NCBI GenBank assembly: GCA_903875225.1 | Contig: CAIQVJ010000054.1 | Coordinates: 1 to 64,000, forward strand | Reading direction: 5' to 3' | Source: an uncultured Pseudomonadota bacterium | GTDB taxonomy: Bacteria; Myxococcota_A; UBA796; SXON01 | DNA length: 64,000 nucleotides | Part shown: positions 1 to 8,154 of the stretch, one piece after another | Position numbering within the stretch: the stretch's first letter is position 1 | How the letters are laid out: each line of letters opens with the position of its first letter | The notes under the pieces: generated by a model | What the model saw: only the letters and a program-made list of their open reading frames with translations | Databases searched by the model: none | What the model was told of the DNA's origin: nothing | Position numbers and translations under genes: made by a program

Positions 1-41
1 CGCTCCGCCGGTACCGCCTGACCGTTCTTGCTCCTTCTCAT
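1..41 (-). CDS. start of a gene running off the left edge (partial)
   Basis: On the minus strand an AGGAG ribosome-binding site (complement of 47-51) lies five bases upstream of an ATG at 41-39, which opens a reading frame of 13 codons to the window edge (Met-Arg-Arg-Ser-Lys-Asn-Gly then on). The FHA-GGDEF gene ends 117 bases upstream on the same strand, so this would be the next gene in that direction. Too little is visible to guess a product; the call rests only on the strong ribosome-binding site and the open frame. Confidence 0.35.
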   Translation of the reverse strand, partial: MRRSKNGQAVPAE

Positions 42-158
42 CACGACTCCTCTTGCGGTACAGGAATCGCATGTTTCTATTGACGCGTCAAGCGTCGCTG
101 CGGAACGGAGCGATCCTGTTTAGCTCCTCGCGGCAGCCGGCCGCGGGCGCGCCGGCAG

Positions 159-1115
159 CTACTTCACGTCGGTGGACCGCATCACGCGATTGCGCCCATG
201 CGCCTTGGCTGCGTACAGCGCCTTGTCGGCCCGCGCGATCCAGTCCTTCACCGTCTCGTCGGGCGTCCACTGCGCAACCCCGAGCGAGGCGCTCACTCGC
301 AGACCCGCAGAGGTGCGGCTCCAGTCGTGACCGTAGATTGCCTTTCGAATGCGCTCCGCGACCTCGGAGGCGCCCTGCTCGCTCGATCCCTGCAGGAACA
401 TCACCAGCTCCTCGCCGCCGTAGCGCACACAGGGATCCGTGTCGCGCAGGCTCACCATCAACAGCCGCGCCACGGTGACCAGCGCGTCGTCGCCCACCTG
501 ATGACCGAAGCGATCGTTGACCTGCTTGAAGTGATCGATGTCGAGGAACACACAGGCGAGATCGACGTGACCGCGCTGACAGCGCGTCATCAGCTCGGCG
601 AGCTCCTCGTCGATGTAGGCGCGTGTGAGCAGGCCCGTGAGCGGGTCGCGACGCGGCGCTTCGAGACGGGCGAGCACGCTCTCCAGGTGCCCGACCTCCT
701 CGAGGCTCAGGAGATCGAGGCGCAGCGACACTGCGCCGATCTCCAGGTGGTCACCCACGTTCAGGTTCGCCCGGTCGATGATCTGCCCGTTCACTGCGGT
801 TCCGTTGGTGGAACCGAGGTCCTCGACGACGACCTGGCTGTCGATCAGCCGTACCTTTGCATGGCGCCGCGAGACCGACGCGTCCGACAACGACAGAGAG
901 GAGGTCTCGTCCCGCCCGATGACGCACAATTCGTCCTCTTCCAACGTCACGAAGCGCAGCATGTCGCGGCCCGCCACGACACGGAGGGTGTTCACCACGA
1001 CCTTCCGGTTGGGTCCCACCCGCTGCAGAAGGACCTTCCTCGTCTTTTCTCCGTTCTCCTCGTCACGCAGGTCGAGCAGCGGCGGAGGAAGGATACTTTT
1101 TGGCGGGAGCGGCAT
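159..1115 (-). CDS. FHA-domain diguanylate cyclase (GGDEF)
   Basis: Predicted cytosolic enzyme that makes cyclic-di-GMP from two GTP and is coupled to phosphothreonine recognition. With the ATG at 1115 the protein has 318 residues. An FHA domain covers about 63-135 (GRDE, SRRHA and GSTNGTAVNG signature loops) and a GGDEF domain about 155-310. The active-site loop is GGEEL (a Leu in place of the usual Phe) and the Asp-rich metal site FLDIDHFKQVND is intact. An RDTD tetrad sits exactly five residues before GGEEL, the spacing of the allosteric I-site, so product inhibition is likely. A start at 1190 is possible but overlaps the upstream M61 gene by 53 bases; neither start has a clear ribosome-binding site. 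No receiver domain is present, so input probably comes through FHA binding to a phosphorylated partner. Confidence 0.9.
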   Translation of the reverse strand: MPLPPKSILPPPLLDLRDEENGEKTRKVLLQRVGPNRKVVVNTLRVVAGRDMLRFVTLEEDELCVIGRDETSSLSLSDASVSRRHAKVRLIDSQVVVEDLGSTNGTAVNGQIIDRANLNVGDHLEIGAVSLRLDLLSLEEVGHLESVLARLEAPRRDPLTGLLTRAYIDEELAELMTRCQRGHVDLACVFLDIDHFKQVNDRFGHQVGDDALVTVARLLMVSLRDTDPCVRYGGEELVMFLQGSSEQGASEVAERIRKAIYGHDWSRTSAGLRVSASLGVAQWTPDETVKDWIARADKALYAAKAHGRNRVMRSTDVK

Positions 1116-1137
1116 CGAGCAGCGTCCGTCTGGAGGT

Positions 1138-2892
1138 TCAGGTGGGAGGAGAGCGGGTGGAGAGCCATGCGTCGCGGACGCGTTGCTCATGTGCTTGTAT
1201 AGCCGAGTTCAGCTCGGTCTTCAATTCGGTCGGCGGCGCCAGCCCTACCGGGAGCGTGCGGGTGAGCACCCGGCCGTCCCGGCTCAGGAGCACGGTGACG
1301 GTCTGCCCGACCCTAAATCCGCGGACGCGTTCGGTGAGGTCCGCGCCGAGGACCCGCTCGCCGTCGAAAGCCAGCAGCTCGTCCCCCGGGGAGAGGACCC
1401 CTGCCGAGGGCCCGTCCTCGCGCACGGTCGTGACCACGAGGCGTTCCCCGGGGCCTACGTCCATGCCGAACCACGGCCCGCCACCGCCGGAGGGCACGAG
1501 CCGGAGCCCGGCCCCCGCGCACGCCTCGTCGATCTGCACCTCGCCGGTGCCCTGCACATGGTGGGCCCACCAGCGCTCCCAGCCGCCGTGTGGCTCGCCC
1601 GCGAGGCGACGGGCGATGTCGAACAAGGCCTCACGCTCGGGGTAGCCCACGTCCCGACTGCCCCAGGTGGCCCACAGCTCCGCCAGCAGCTGATCGACGC
1701 CGACCTTGCCGTCCGTCCGCGCGAGCAGCTCCAGGTCCATCGCCCACACCACCACCGCGCCCTTGAGGTAGTAGCTGATCGTGGAATTCCGGCTGTCCTC
1801 CGTCGGCCGGTACAGCTTTATCCATGCGTCGAAGCTGGAATCTTCGAGCGACTGATGCAGCCGCCCAGGCTGGGAGCGCAGGTCCCGCACGAGCTCCGCC
1901 ATCCGCGCGAGGTGGCGCTCCTGGGAGACCAGGCCCGCCCGGTACGCGAGGCGCTCCTCGTAGTACACGGTGCCGCCCTCGAGCCACCACAGGTCCCGGA
2001 TGTAGTGTTCCCTCCGGTAGTCGAACGGGGGACCCAGCTTGTCCGGGCGGATGCGCTTGACGTTCCACGCGTGGAAGTGCTCATGGGCCGCGAGGGTGAC
2101 GAACTCCTCGTAGCCCTTGGGGTCGGCAAAGCCGAGGCGCGGGCGGAGCAGCACGCAGCAGTCGTTGTGTTCGAGTCCGCCGTGCCCCCGGGCCATGTGC
2201 AGCGTGATGAAGTGGTAGCTCGCATAAGGGAGCGGCGGGAGTCCCCTGTGCTGCGCGCCGACCGTGTCCCGGGCTGCCCCGACGATCCGCTGCAGATCGA
2301 CGTTCATGCGCGCGAGGTCTCCGTTGTGGCCGGGCTCGATCCAATGGTGGTGCGCGACACCGTCGACGTCGAAGGCCGTGTGTTCGAACGGCGCGACGGC
2401 GATCGGGGCATCCATGAGCCGGTCCAGGGTGTCGGCGTGCCAACGGGCGGGCGTGTGCCCAGCCGTGAAGGCATGCTGCTCCCCGAGCGGGCAGACGGCC
2501 GTGAAGCCCTGTGGAACGGTGAGCTCGACCTGGTACGTGGCCCCGACGTCCGTGGGATCGTAGATCAGCACGTTCGAGGTGAGGAAGAACCAGAGGTCCT
2601 CGCCCACGTACGGCGTGCGGACGCTCTTTTCGCGGCAGTAGACCTCGTAGCGGACCGTGACCGGGCCATCGCTCACGACGCGCCACTCGTTCCGCGACAG
2701 ACGCTGAACGGCGACCCCGGCCCCGTCTGGCGTCGACGCGCTCACGTCGCGGGCGTGGCGCCCGAACTCCCGCATCAGGTAGCTGCCGGGCGCCCAACTC
2801 GCGAAGGCGAAGTCGCCGCCGTGTGGAAAGTGCGCCTCGACCTGCAGGCGGTGGTTTGCCGGATCACGGGCGGAGAGGAAGTAGCGGACCAT
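1138..2892 (-). CDS. M61 family metallopeptidase with C-terminal PDZ domain
   Basis: 584 residues from the ATG at 2892; the frame is open further upstream but that part overlaps the ZIP-like gene. The zinc site is HEHFHAWNVKRIRP at about 270-283, with the third ligand expected in WLEGGTVYYEE near residue 305, both hallmarks of glycyl aminopeptidase family M61. The N-terminal part (about 1-170) fits the family's beta-sandwich domain. A PDZ domain near 480-565 carries the PGDELLAFDGERV loop. No signal peptide is evident, so the enzyme is probably cytosolic, where family members clip N-terminal Gly or Ala residues; the substrate here is unknown. It sits 38 bases downstream of the ZIP-like gene and 22 bases upstream of the GGDEF gene, consistent with one minus-strand operon. 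Confidence 0.88.
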   Translation of the reverse strand: MVRYFLSARDPANHRLQVEAHFPHGGDFAFASWAPGSYLMREFGRHARDVSASTPDGAGVAVQRLSRNEWRVVSDGPVTVRYEVYCREKSVRTPYVGEDLWFFLTSNVLIYDPTDVGATYQVELTVPQGFTAVCPLGEQHAFTAGHTPARWHADTLDRLMDAPIAVAPFEHTAFDVDGVAHHHWIEPGHNGDLARMNVDLQRIVGAARDTVGAQHRGLPPLPYASYHFITLHMARGHGGLEHNDCCVLLRPRLGFADPKGYEEFVTLAAHEHFHAWNVKRIRPDKLGPPFDYRREHYIRDLWWLEGGTVYYEERLAYRAGLVSQERHLARMAELVRDLRSQPGRLHQSLEDSSFDAWIKLYRPTEDSRNSTISYYLKGAVVVWAMDLELLARTDGKVGVDQLLAELWATWGSRDVGYPEREALFDIARRLAGEPHGGWERWWAHHVQGTGEVQIDEACAGAGLRLVPSGGGGPWFGMDVGPGERLVVTTVREDGPSAGVLSPGDELLAFDGERVLGADLTERVRGFRVGQTVTVLLSRDGRVLTRTLPVGLAPPTELKTELNSAIQAHEQRVRDAWLSTRSPPT

Positions 2893-2930
2893 CGCGCCGG
2901 CATATCCGAATTGATCGCCGTTGCGGCGCC

Positions 2931-4388
2931 TCAGCCCGGTGCAGACTCCAGCGTGCGTACGAACCCGTGCAGGCCCGACCGGAGCAGGGCGGCGAGGTAG
3001 AGCCCGGCGATGGTCGCGGCGCACGTGTACTCGATCACGCCATGATGGTGCGCCACGGTGGCGTGCAGATCCGGGATCCGCAGCCCGCCGAGCACCGGCA
3101 CGTGCAACGCGGGCAAAAGGTAGCTCATCCCTGCGATCCCCACCGCCCCGACCAACCCACCCAACCGGGGCGCGGGGGCCCGGAGGTGGAGCCGCTCCGC
3201 CATCGGCACGAGGATCGCTGGGAGCGTGAGCGCGAGCGCGACGCTGGGATCCGCGCCCTTGTGCACCAGCAGTGCTGCGATCGGCGCAAGGGCCAGCGGA
3301 GAGGCCAGCACGAGGAACAGGAATGCAGCCGACACGAGCTGCATCGCGATCGGGATCGCCGCGAGGTCCTGCGCCATCCATGGCTCCGCGAGGCTCGCCG
3401 CCACGAGCCCGGTGAGCAGCCAGGGAGCCGTGTCTGCGACCAGATCCCGTCGGGCCGCCAGCCGATGCACGGGCTCATCCAGGAACAGCAACGGGAGGAG
3501 GCAGACCACCTGCACTGCGGCGACGGCCAGACCCAACCATGCACCCGCAGCGAAGACGCCAAGCACGATGTTCGCCCTCGGCGCTCGCGAGCCCAGCAGG
3601 TGTCCAAGGAGGAAGTTGACGATCAGACCCACGAAGATCCAGGGAGCGCCGTCGATCCACAGCGCCAGGGCGGTGGGCATCGCCGAGAGCTCGGCCCCGA
3701 AGGGGGCCTCTGCAGGGTGCGCCAGGCAGATCCCGGCCACCGTGAGTGTTCCGGCCAGTGCACCAAGGGCGCTGGCAGCTGCGCGCCCGGACGAGGGGGA
3801 ATGATGCACCGCGTGGGTCGCGAGGTGCAGGACGGACCCCGCAACGAAGCACTGCACCCCGGTGAGCAGCGGGGTGAGCGCATCGCCGTGCCCCGCGACG
3901 TAGCCCAGCTGGCCGAGCGCCCCGCCCACCATCGTGGCGAACAGCGCGACTCCGAGGGCGCGGGGTGCGTACTTGCCAGCGGTCCGCCAGATCGCGACAC
4001 CCGCGGGCGCATTGTGCAGGGTGACGGCGAGGCCGGCGCCGAACGCCGCCGCGCCCGCCGAGCCGGTGATCGCGAGGCCATCCAGCAAGGAGTGAGCGGC
4101 GAGGCCCACGAGCGCTGCTCCCCCCAGCCACTTGTCGCCCCCCCCGTGGTGGGCTGCGTTCGTGAGCACGGCTCCCAGCAGCGCGATCCCGATGGCAAGG
4201 CCCCCGAGCCGCTCGATTCCCTCCGGCATCACCTCGAGGAGCACGACCCCGGAGGCCACGACCGCCATCCAGCTGTCGAGCGCGACCACCCCGCCCGACG
4301 CCGAGCCACCCCGCGCCGAGGCGCGAGCGGCCACTGCATTCAGCAGCGGCGCCAACGCGAGGCTACCGAGCGCGGCGAAGAGCATCAT
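2931..4388 (-). CDS. ZIP-like metal transporter fused to a second permease-like domain
   Basis: 485 residues, almost entirely hydrophobic helices (about a dozen membrane spans). The N-terminal half (about 1-200) has two ZIP-family signatures: HSLLDGLAI at 99-107 and HNAPAG at 125-130, which in ZIP proteins supply metal-binding His, Asn and Asp residues. His-rich loops (AAHHGGGD, LHLATHAVHH) fit a divalent-metal role. The C-terminal half (about 315-485) has PWLLTGLVAASL and SPLALAPIAALLVHKGADPS segments that resemble ArsP/DUF318-type permeases but lack the Cys-Ser-Cys motif of that family; this resemblance is an inference. Tandem ATGs at 4388 and 4385 are candidate starts. A start at 4481 would add 31 residues but would run through the dyad-rich region at 4417-4448. 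Likely co-transcribed with the M61 peptidase. Confidence 0.72.
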   Translation of the reverse strand: MMLFAALGSLALAPLLNAVAARASARGGSASGGVVALDSWMAVVASGVVLLEVMPEGIERLGGLAIGIALLGAVLTNAAHHGGGDKWLGGAALVGLAAHSLLDGLAITGSAGAAAFGAGLAVTLHNAPAGVAIWRTAGKYAPRALGVALFATMVGGALGQLGYVAGHGDALTPLLTGVQCFVAGSVLHLATHAVHHSPSSGRAAASALGALAGTLTVAGICLAHPAEAPFGAELSAMPTALALWIDGAPWIFVGLIVNFLLGHLLGSRAPRANIVLGVFAAGAWLGLAVAAVQVVCLLPLLFLDEPVHRLAARRDLVADTAPWLLTGLVAASLAEPWMAQDLAAIPIAMQLVSAAFLFLVLASPLALAPIAALLVHKGADPSVALALTLPAILVPMAERLHLRAPAPRLGGLVGAVGIAGMSYLLPALHVPVLGGLRIPDLHATVAHHHGVIEYTCAATIAGLYLAALLRSGLHGFVRTLESAPG

Positions 4389-4416
4389 CCCGTTTGGGTA
4401 ACCGCCGCACGAGAAA

Positions 4417-4448
4417 TGGCAACACAGTTGCAAGACTACTGGTGTTGC
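4417..4448 (-). promoter_or_regulatory. candidate metalloregulator operator upstream of the ZIP-like gene
   Basis: Three copies of a GCAAC/GTTGC half-site lie 29-61 bases upstream of the transporter start. The first two form GCAAC-ACA-GTTGC (4419-4431), extendable to the near-palindrome TTGCAACTGTGTTGCCA on the minus strand. The third (GTGTTGC at 4442-4448) pairs with GCAACAC at 4419-4425. Such overlapping inverted repeats at a metal-transporter promoter suggest a Fur/Zur-family or similar repressor; the regulator itself is not in the window. Confidence 0.45.
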
Positions 4449-4597
4449 AGTTCTCACCTCCGCGAACCGCGGGCGTCCCACGGTGCAACGCCCCGTCGCA
4501 GGTGGTCACGGAAGGTGTGGGATCGCGGCCCGGGCGCCGCCGGCCGGCGACAGGCTCGCTGGACTTTCCGCCACGGTTTTCTTGATACCCGTGCGGC

Positions 4598-5431
4598 GTG
4601 CCCGAGATCGATCGCCTCGTCGTCCGCTTCTCCTCGCTCGGCGATGTCGTGCTCGCGGGCGCGGTGACCACCGCGTTTGGGGATCGAACAGGCTTTCTCA
4701 CGCTCCCGCGCTACGCGGAGCTCGCCGGCCGGCTCAATGGCGTGACCCGCGTGTACACCCCCGGCGAGGCGCTCCCCCCGGTCCCCGTATTCGATCTGCA
4801 CAACTCGCTCCGCAGCCGACGCCTCACGCTCGGCATGCAGGTTCGCCGCGTCGAGCGCCAGGACATCCGTCGGCGCCTGCACGTGGCGTTCAAGGCGGGG
4901 CCCGCAGATCGTGTGGTGGACCGGTATGCGCGTACCGCTCGAGTGCCACCGGCTCCAGCCCCCTGGCTGCTCCCCGCGGAGCGCGGCGACGTACTTTTGC
5001 TCGCTCCCGGGGCTGCGCACGCGACCAAGCGCTGGCCCTACTGGCGAGCCCTGGCGAGCGCGTGGTCCGGCCCGGTGCGCGCGCTCGGTGGACCGGGCGA
5101 CGAAGCTGCCGTGGCCTCGATCGGCGGGGTGTGCGAGCGGGGTTTCGGGCAAACGCTGGACGCCATGAACGGCGGCTGCGTGCTCGTGGCGGGAGACACC
5201 GGCCTCCTGCACCTGGGCGCCGCCCTGGGGCTCCCGGTGGTCGGCATCTTCGGGCCCACGACCTCGGCCGATGGGTTCTGGTGCCACGCAGGCCAGGTGG
5301 TGGAGGCCCCCCTGTCGTGCAGGCCCTGCTCCCGATTCGGCGGCGCGGTCTGCCCCGTCGGTGATCACGCCTGCATGCGGGACCTCTCCATCGACCACGT
5401 GATCGCCGCGATCCACCGGGCGCTCGCGTGA
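4598..5431 (+). CDS. glycosyltransferase family 9 (LPS heptosyltransferase-like)
   Basis: 277 residues with a GTG start. Two Rossmann-like halves of a GT-B fold are visible. The N-terminal SSLGDVVLAGAV (residues 12-23) is the family's first-loop motif. The C-terminal half has APGAAHATKRWP (136-147), GDTGLLHLGAALGLPVVGIFGP (from 199) and the acceptor/donor loop CRPC at about 241-244. GT9 enzymes transfer heptose from an ADP-activated donor to the LPS inner core at the cytoplasmic face. At 277 residues it is shorter than the usual 320-350, with a compact N-terminal domain. It overlaps the next glycosyltransferase by four bases (GTGA), so the two are translationally coupled and probably act on the same glycan. 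Confidence 0.85.
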   Translation: MPEIDRLVVRFSSLGDVVLAGAVTTAFGDRTGFLTLPRYAELAGRLNGVTRVYTPGEALPPVPVFDLHNSLRSRRLTLGMQVRRVERQDIRRRLHVAFKAGPADRVVDRYARTARVPPAPAPWLLPAERGDVLLLAPGAAHATKRWPYWRALASAWSGPVRALGGPGDEAAVASIGGVCERGFGQTLDAMNGGCVLVAGDTGLLHLGAALGLPVVGIFGPTTSADGFWCHAGQVVEAPLSCRPCSRFGGAVCPVGDHACMRDLSIDHVIAAIHRALA

Positions 5432-6366
5432 CGTGGCACCTCGTCACCACCGACTACCCGCCCCGGGAGGGCGGAGTCGCCACCTGGGCGGAGGGCACGG
5501 CGTCTGCGCTCCGCGCCGCCGGCGAAAACGTCGTGGTGTACGCGCCGCGGCGCCTCGGGGCGGAGGGCGTGACCGGGCTGTGGGGGCGGGCCTGGGCGCG
5601 CTGGGCGCACGTGTGGGTCGCCAGCCAGGTGCTGCCCCGGGTCCGGGGGGGTGACCACGTCCTGGCCGCGACGTGGCCCCTCGCGACCCTGCTGGTGGGG
5701 CGGACAGCGCTCTCGGTCGCCTTCCACGGATCCGACCTCACCCGCCCGCCGCTCACCACCGGTCTGGACCGGGTGAAGCAGGGGGCGCGCCTCTTCCCCG
5801 TCTCCCGCTTCCTCGGAGGCCTGCTCGCGGCCCCGCACACCGTACTGCCGATGCCCATTCGCCCCGCGACGCCGGCCAGGCCCGGCGACGATCTGCTGGC
5901 CATCGCCCGACTCGGCCCGCTCAAGGGCGTGGATCACGCCATCCGGCTGGCCGCCCGCAGCGGACGTGGCATCACCATCGTCGGAGACGGCCCCGCCCGC
6001 GCCGATCTGGAGGCCCTGGCGCGGCAGCTCCAGGTGCGCGCCCGGTTCACCGGCCGCCTTCCCCACGACCAGATCCCCTGGGACGGCCACCATGCAGCGG
6101 TCCTCCTCTCGCAGGTGGACGCAGACGGGACGGGCGCCGAGGGGCTGGGCCTCGTGCTCCTGGAGGCCGCCGCGCGCGGCATCCCCACCGTCGGGTCCCA
6201 CACCGGCGGCGTGCCCGAGGTCGCCATGCGGGTGATCCAGGCGAGCGACCCCCTGCCCCACTTCGGGCCCGAGGCGCGGGACGAGGCGCTCGCCTTCCTC
6301 ACGGCCCGCCACAGCCCGGAGTTGCAGGTCGCGGCGCTCCTCAACGGGCTACATCGGCCACCATGA
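5428..6366 (+). CDS. glycosyltransferase family 4 (group 1)
   Basis: 312 residues, GTG start overlapping the stop of the GT9 gene. The N-terminal TDYPPREGGVATWAEG is the typical GT4 opening with its glycine loop. The C-terminal donor domain shows AIARLGPLKGVDHAIRLA, a GDGP loop near 185 and an E-x7-E-like element (GAEGLGLVLLEAAARGIPTVG) that holds the nucleotide-sugar. GT4 enzymes are retaining transferases that use UDP- or GDP-sugars. The protein is somewhat short. No other LPS or capsule genes flank the pair, so its sugar and acceptor cannot be read from context. Confidence 0.85.
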   Translation: MTWHLVTTDYPPREGGVATWAEGTASALRAAGENVVVYAPRRLGAEGVTGLWGRAWARWAHVWVASQVLPRVRGGDHVLAATWPLATLLVGRTALSVAFHGSDLTRPPLTTGLDRVKQGARLFPVSRFLGGLLAAPHTVLPMPIRPATPARPGDDLLAIARLGPLKGVDHAIRLAARSGRGITIVGDGPARADLEALARQLQVRARFTGRLPHDQIPWDGHHAAVLLSQVDADGTGAEGLGLVLLEAAARGIPTVGSHTGGVPEVAMRVIQASDPLPHFGPEARDEALAFLTARHSPELQVAALLNGLHRPP

Positions 6367-6776
6367 TGTTCCTCCTCCTCCTCCTCTCTTGCGAATCGAC
6401 CACCGACGTCGACCAGCAGTGCTTCCTCGGCTACGTGGGCGACGCCCGGTACAGCGCCGACACCTGGTTCGAGTGCGCGGACAGCGCGACCAGCGACGAG
6501 GAGACGCAGACCTGCGCAGACGAACTGGACAGCAACGCCTCGACCGATCTGGAAACGCTCGGCGCCTGTGCAGGCGAGGGCTGCGTCACCGATTGGATTG
6601 GCTGCATCACCACGAGCAACGACCTCTCCTGCTACGCCGATCTGGAGGAGTGCGGCGGGGGCTGGGTGAACGCCAGCATGGTGGAGGACTGCAGCAACGA
6701 CGCCAACCGGTGCGGGAACAGCGAGGGGTGCTCGGACGACTACTACGACTGCCTCTTGTACGCGGCCGGGCGCTGA
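6363..6776 (+). CDS. small cysteine-rich secreted lipoprotein
   Basis: 137 residues beginning MMFLLLLLSCES, a very short lipoprotein signal with lipobox LLSC at residue 10. The mature part is acidic and contains twelve further cysteines spaced fairly evenly (for example GACAGEGC and CGNSEGC), an even number suited to six disulfides. The ATG overlaps the stop of the upstream glycosyltransferase (ATGA), so it is probably co-translated with it. I do not recognise the family. Similar cysteine-rich, Asp/Ser-rich small exported proteins occur in myxobacterial genomes, but no function can be assigned. Confidence 0.6.
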   Translation: MMFLLLLLSCESTTDVDQQCFLGYVGDARYSADTWFECADSATSDEETQTCADELDSNASTDLETLGACAGEGCVTDWIGCITTSNDLSCYADLEECGGGWVNASMVEDCSNDANRCGNSEGCSDDYYDCLLYAAGR

Positions 6777-6778
6777 GC

Positions 6779-7507
6779 CTACCGCACGGCAAGGGTGGCC
6801 AGCACGGCCACGATCCCGGCCCATAGCGCCTCGCCCAGGCCAATCCGGCGGGCATCCCGTGGACCCCGCACGGGGCGAGTAGTCCCCGCCCGCACAAGGT
6901 AGAGGGCCGGGAGCAGGGCAACCGGGAGCCGGCCCAGCGCCGAGGCTGCCACGATCGTGAGCAGCACCAGCACCGCGATCCCCCACGGCCCGGCGCGCCA
7001 GGGGAGCCGGCCCGGCAACACCCGGGCGAGCTGTCCGCGCACCCACCACAGCCCGATCACCTCCCAGGTCACCAGCGTGACGGCGACGAGCGCAGCAGTC
7101 GAGGCCGCAGCACCGTTGGCCACGGCGAGCCCGACCCCCGCCCCGGCGAACGCGGCGATGGCACCCAGCTCGAGCAGGGTGGCGTTCGGCGCCCTGCGGC
7201 CCCAGGCCCCTGCGCCGAGGCGCACGGCCAGCACGTGACCTGCAGCGAGGAGACCCAGTGTGCCGGCCCACACCAGGGGCAGGCGCAGCGCCGGCACCAC
7301 CGCCAGCCCGATCCCTGCCGCGAACGCCGCGGACCACCCGGCGGCGGCCCAGGCGCCGCGTCGCGCGCCGTTGCCCGCGCCAAAAACGGCGAGGATCGCC
7401 AGCGCTCCGCCCGCCGAGCCGGGCTCGGGGGCGAGGAGGAGAGCGGCGAGCAGCGGCACGCACACCCAGCACCACAGCCCGTGCTCACGGGGCAGGAGGC
7501 TGCGCAT
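6779..7507 (-). CDS. YwiC-like integral membrane protein
   Basis: 242 residues, nearly all membrane helices (about eight to nine spans). The N-terminus MRSLLPREHGLWCWV matches the conserved LPREHGxW opening of YwiC-like proteins, followed by an acidic-glycine element (APEPGSAGG). The biochemical role of that family is not established; in some bacteria a member lies near nitrate or anaerobic genes, but nothing here supports that link. It converges on the cysteine-rich lipoprotein gene with a two-base gap and is divergent from rnpB. Confidence 0.65.
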   Translation of the reverse strand: MRSLLPREHGLWCWVCVPLLAALLLAPEPGSAGGALAILAVFGAGNGARRGAWAAAGWSAAFAAGIGLAVVPALRLPLVWAGTLGLLAAGHVLAVRLGAGAWGRRAPNATLLELGAIAAFAGAGVGLAVANGAAASTAALVAVTLVTWEVIGLWWVRGQLARVLPGRLPWRAGPWGIAVLVLLTIVAASALGRLPVALLPALYLVRAGTTRPVRGPRDARRIGLGEALWAGIVAVLATLAVR

Positions 7508-7663
7508 CAGGCACGCCGCGAGGCGGGGCGGGGGCTTTCGAGCAAGGCGGGGTCGAGCACGATCACCAGGAGCTGTCCGTGGCTATCCCAGGCCCGGGGG
7601 GGCGACCCCGCGCGCGAGCCGCCGAACCGCGCCGCCGCTCGCAAACCGCGTTACCCGCCGCCC

Positions 7664-8124
7664 GAGTCGAAGGCGCTCAGGAAGCCGCCGGCAGGGCAAC
7701 CTGCGGGAGGAAAGTCGGAGCTCCACAGGGCAGGAGGCTGGGTAACGCCCAGTCAGCGTGAGCTGGAGGAAAGTGCAACAGAGAGAAGACCGCCAGGACG
7801 CCCGCCACCCGAAAGGGTGCGGACGCCTCCAAATTTGCCGTCGTCAACCGGGCTCGCCCGGTCGCGCGTCGGCGAAGCCGGGGGGTCCTCGGACCCCGGT
7901 CAGGTTGAAAGGGTGCGGTAAGAGCGCACCGGCGCCCCTGGTGACAGGGGCGGCCAGGTAAACCCCCTCCGGAGCAAGGCCAAGAAGGGTCCGCGTTGCC
8001 CGCGTATGGACCCGGGTTGGCTGCTAAAGCCGGCCGGTGACGGTCGGCGTAGAGGAATGGCTTCCGCCCGGTCGATGGCGACAGGAACCGGGAACAGAAC
8101 TCCGCTTACGAGCGCCTTCGACTC
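7664..8124 (+). ncRNA. rnpB: RNase P RNA (M1 RNA, bacterial type A)
   Basis: The catalytic RNA that trims tRNA 5' leaders. Universal core elements are all present in order: GAGGAAAGTC with CTCCACAGGGCAG (7707-7732), the GGTAACGCC loop, GTGCAACAGAGAG with ACCGCC (7773-7794), GAAAGGGTGCGGTAAGAG near 7907-7924, GGAGCAAGGCCAAGAAG (7970-7986), AGAGGAATGGCTTCCGCC and ACAGAACTCCGCTTAC (8095-8110). The ends are fixed by a perfect 14-bp P1 helix: GAGTCGAAGGCGCT at 7664-7677 pairs with AGCGCCTTCGACTC at 8111-8124. The length of 461 nt is at the long end for type A. The 156 bases before it (7508-7663) hold no gene I can support and probably include its promoter. Confidence 0.97.
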
Positions 8125-8131
8125 ACCCTTC

Positions 8132-8147
8132 CCCGCCAGATGGCGGG
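8132..8147 (+). terminator. candidate hairpin between rnpB and a convergent lipoprotein gene
   Basis: CCCGCC-AGAT-GGCGGG can form a 6-bp GC stem with a 4-nt loop, eight bases past the P1 helix of rnpB and eight bases beyond the stop of the convergent gene. There is no U-tract, so intrinsic termination is uncertain; it may act on both strands. Confidence 0.35.
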
Positions 8148-8154
8148 TGATCGG

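Noticed and set aside
198..3000. Long plus-strand frames (334 and 791 codons) opposite the GGDEF and M61 genes
   Set aside because: They lie antisense to genes with clear FHA, GGDEF and HExxH motifs; in GC-rich DNA such antisense frames stay open by chance and they show no domain.
2823..4667. 614-codon plus-strand frame opposite the ZIP-like gene
   Set aside because: Arg/Pro/Gly-rich composition with no hydrophobic helices or motifs; the opposite strand has membrane helices and ZIP signatures.
7508..7663. tRNA or second ncRNA upstream of rnpB
   Set aside because: No cloverleaf or conserved RNA motif is visible; most likely the rnpB promoter and leader.
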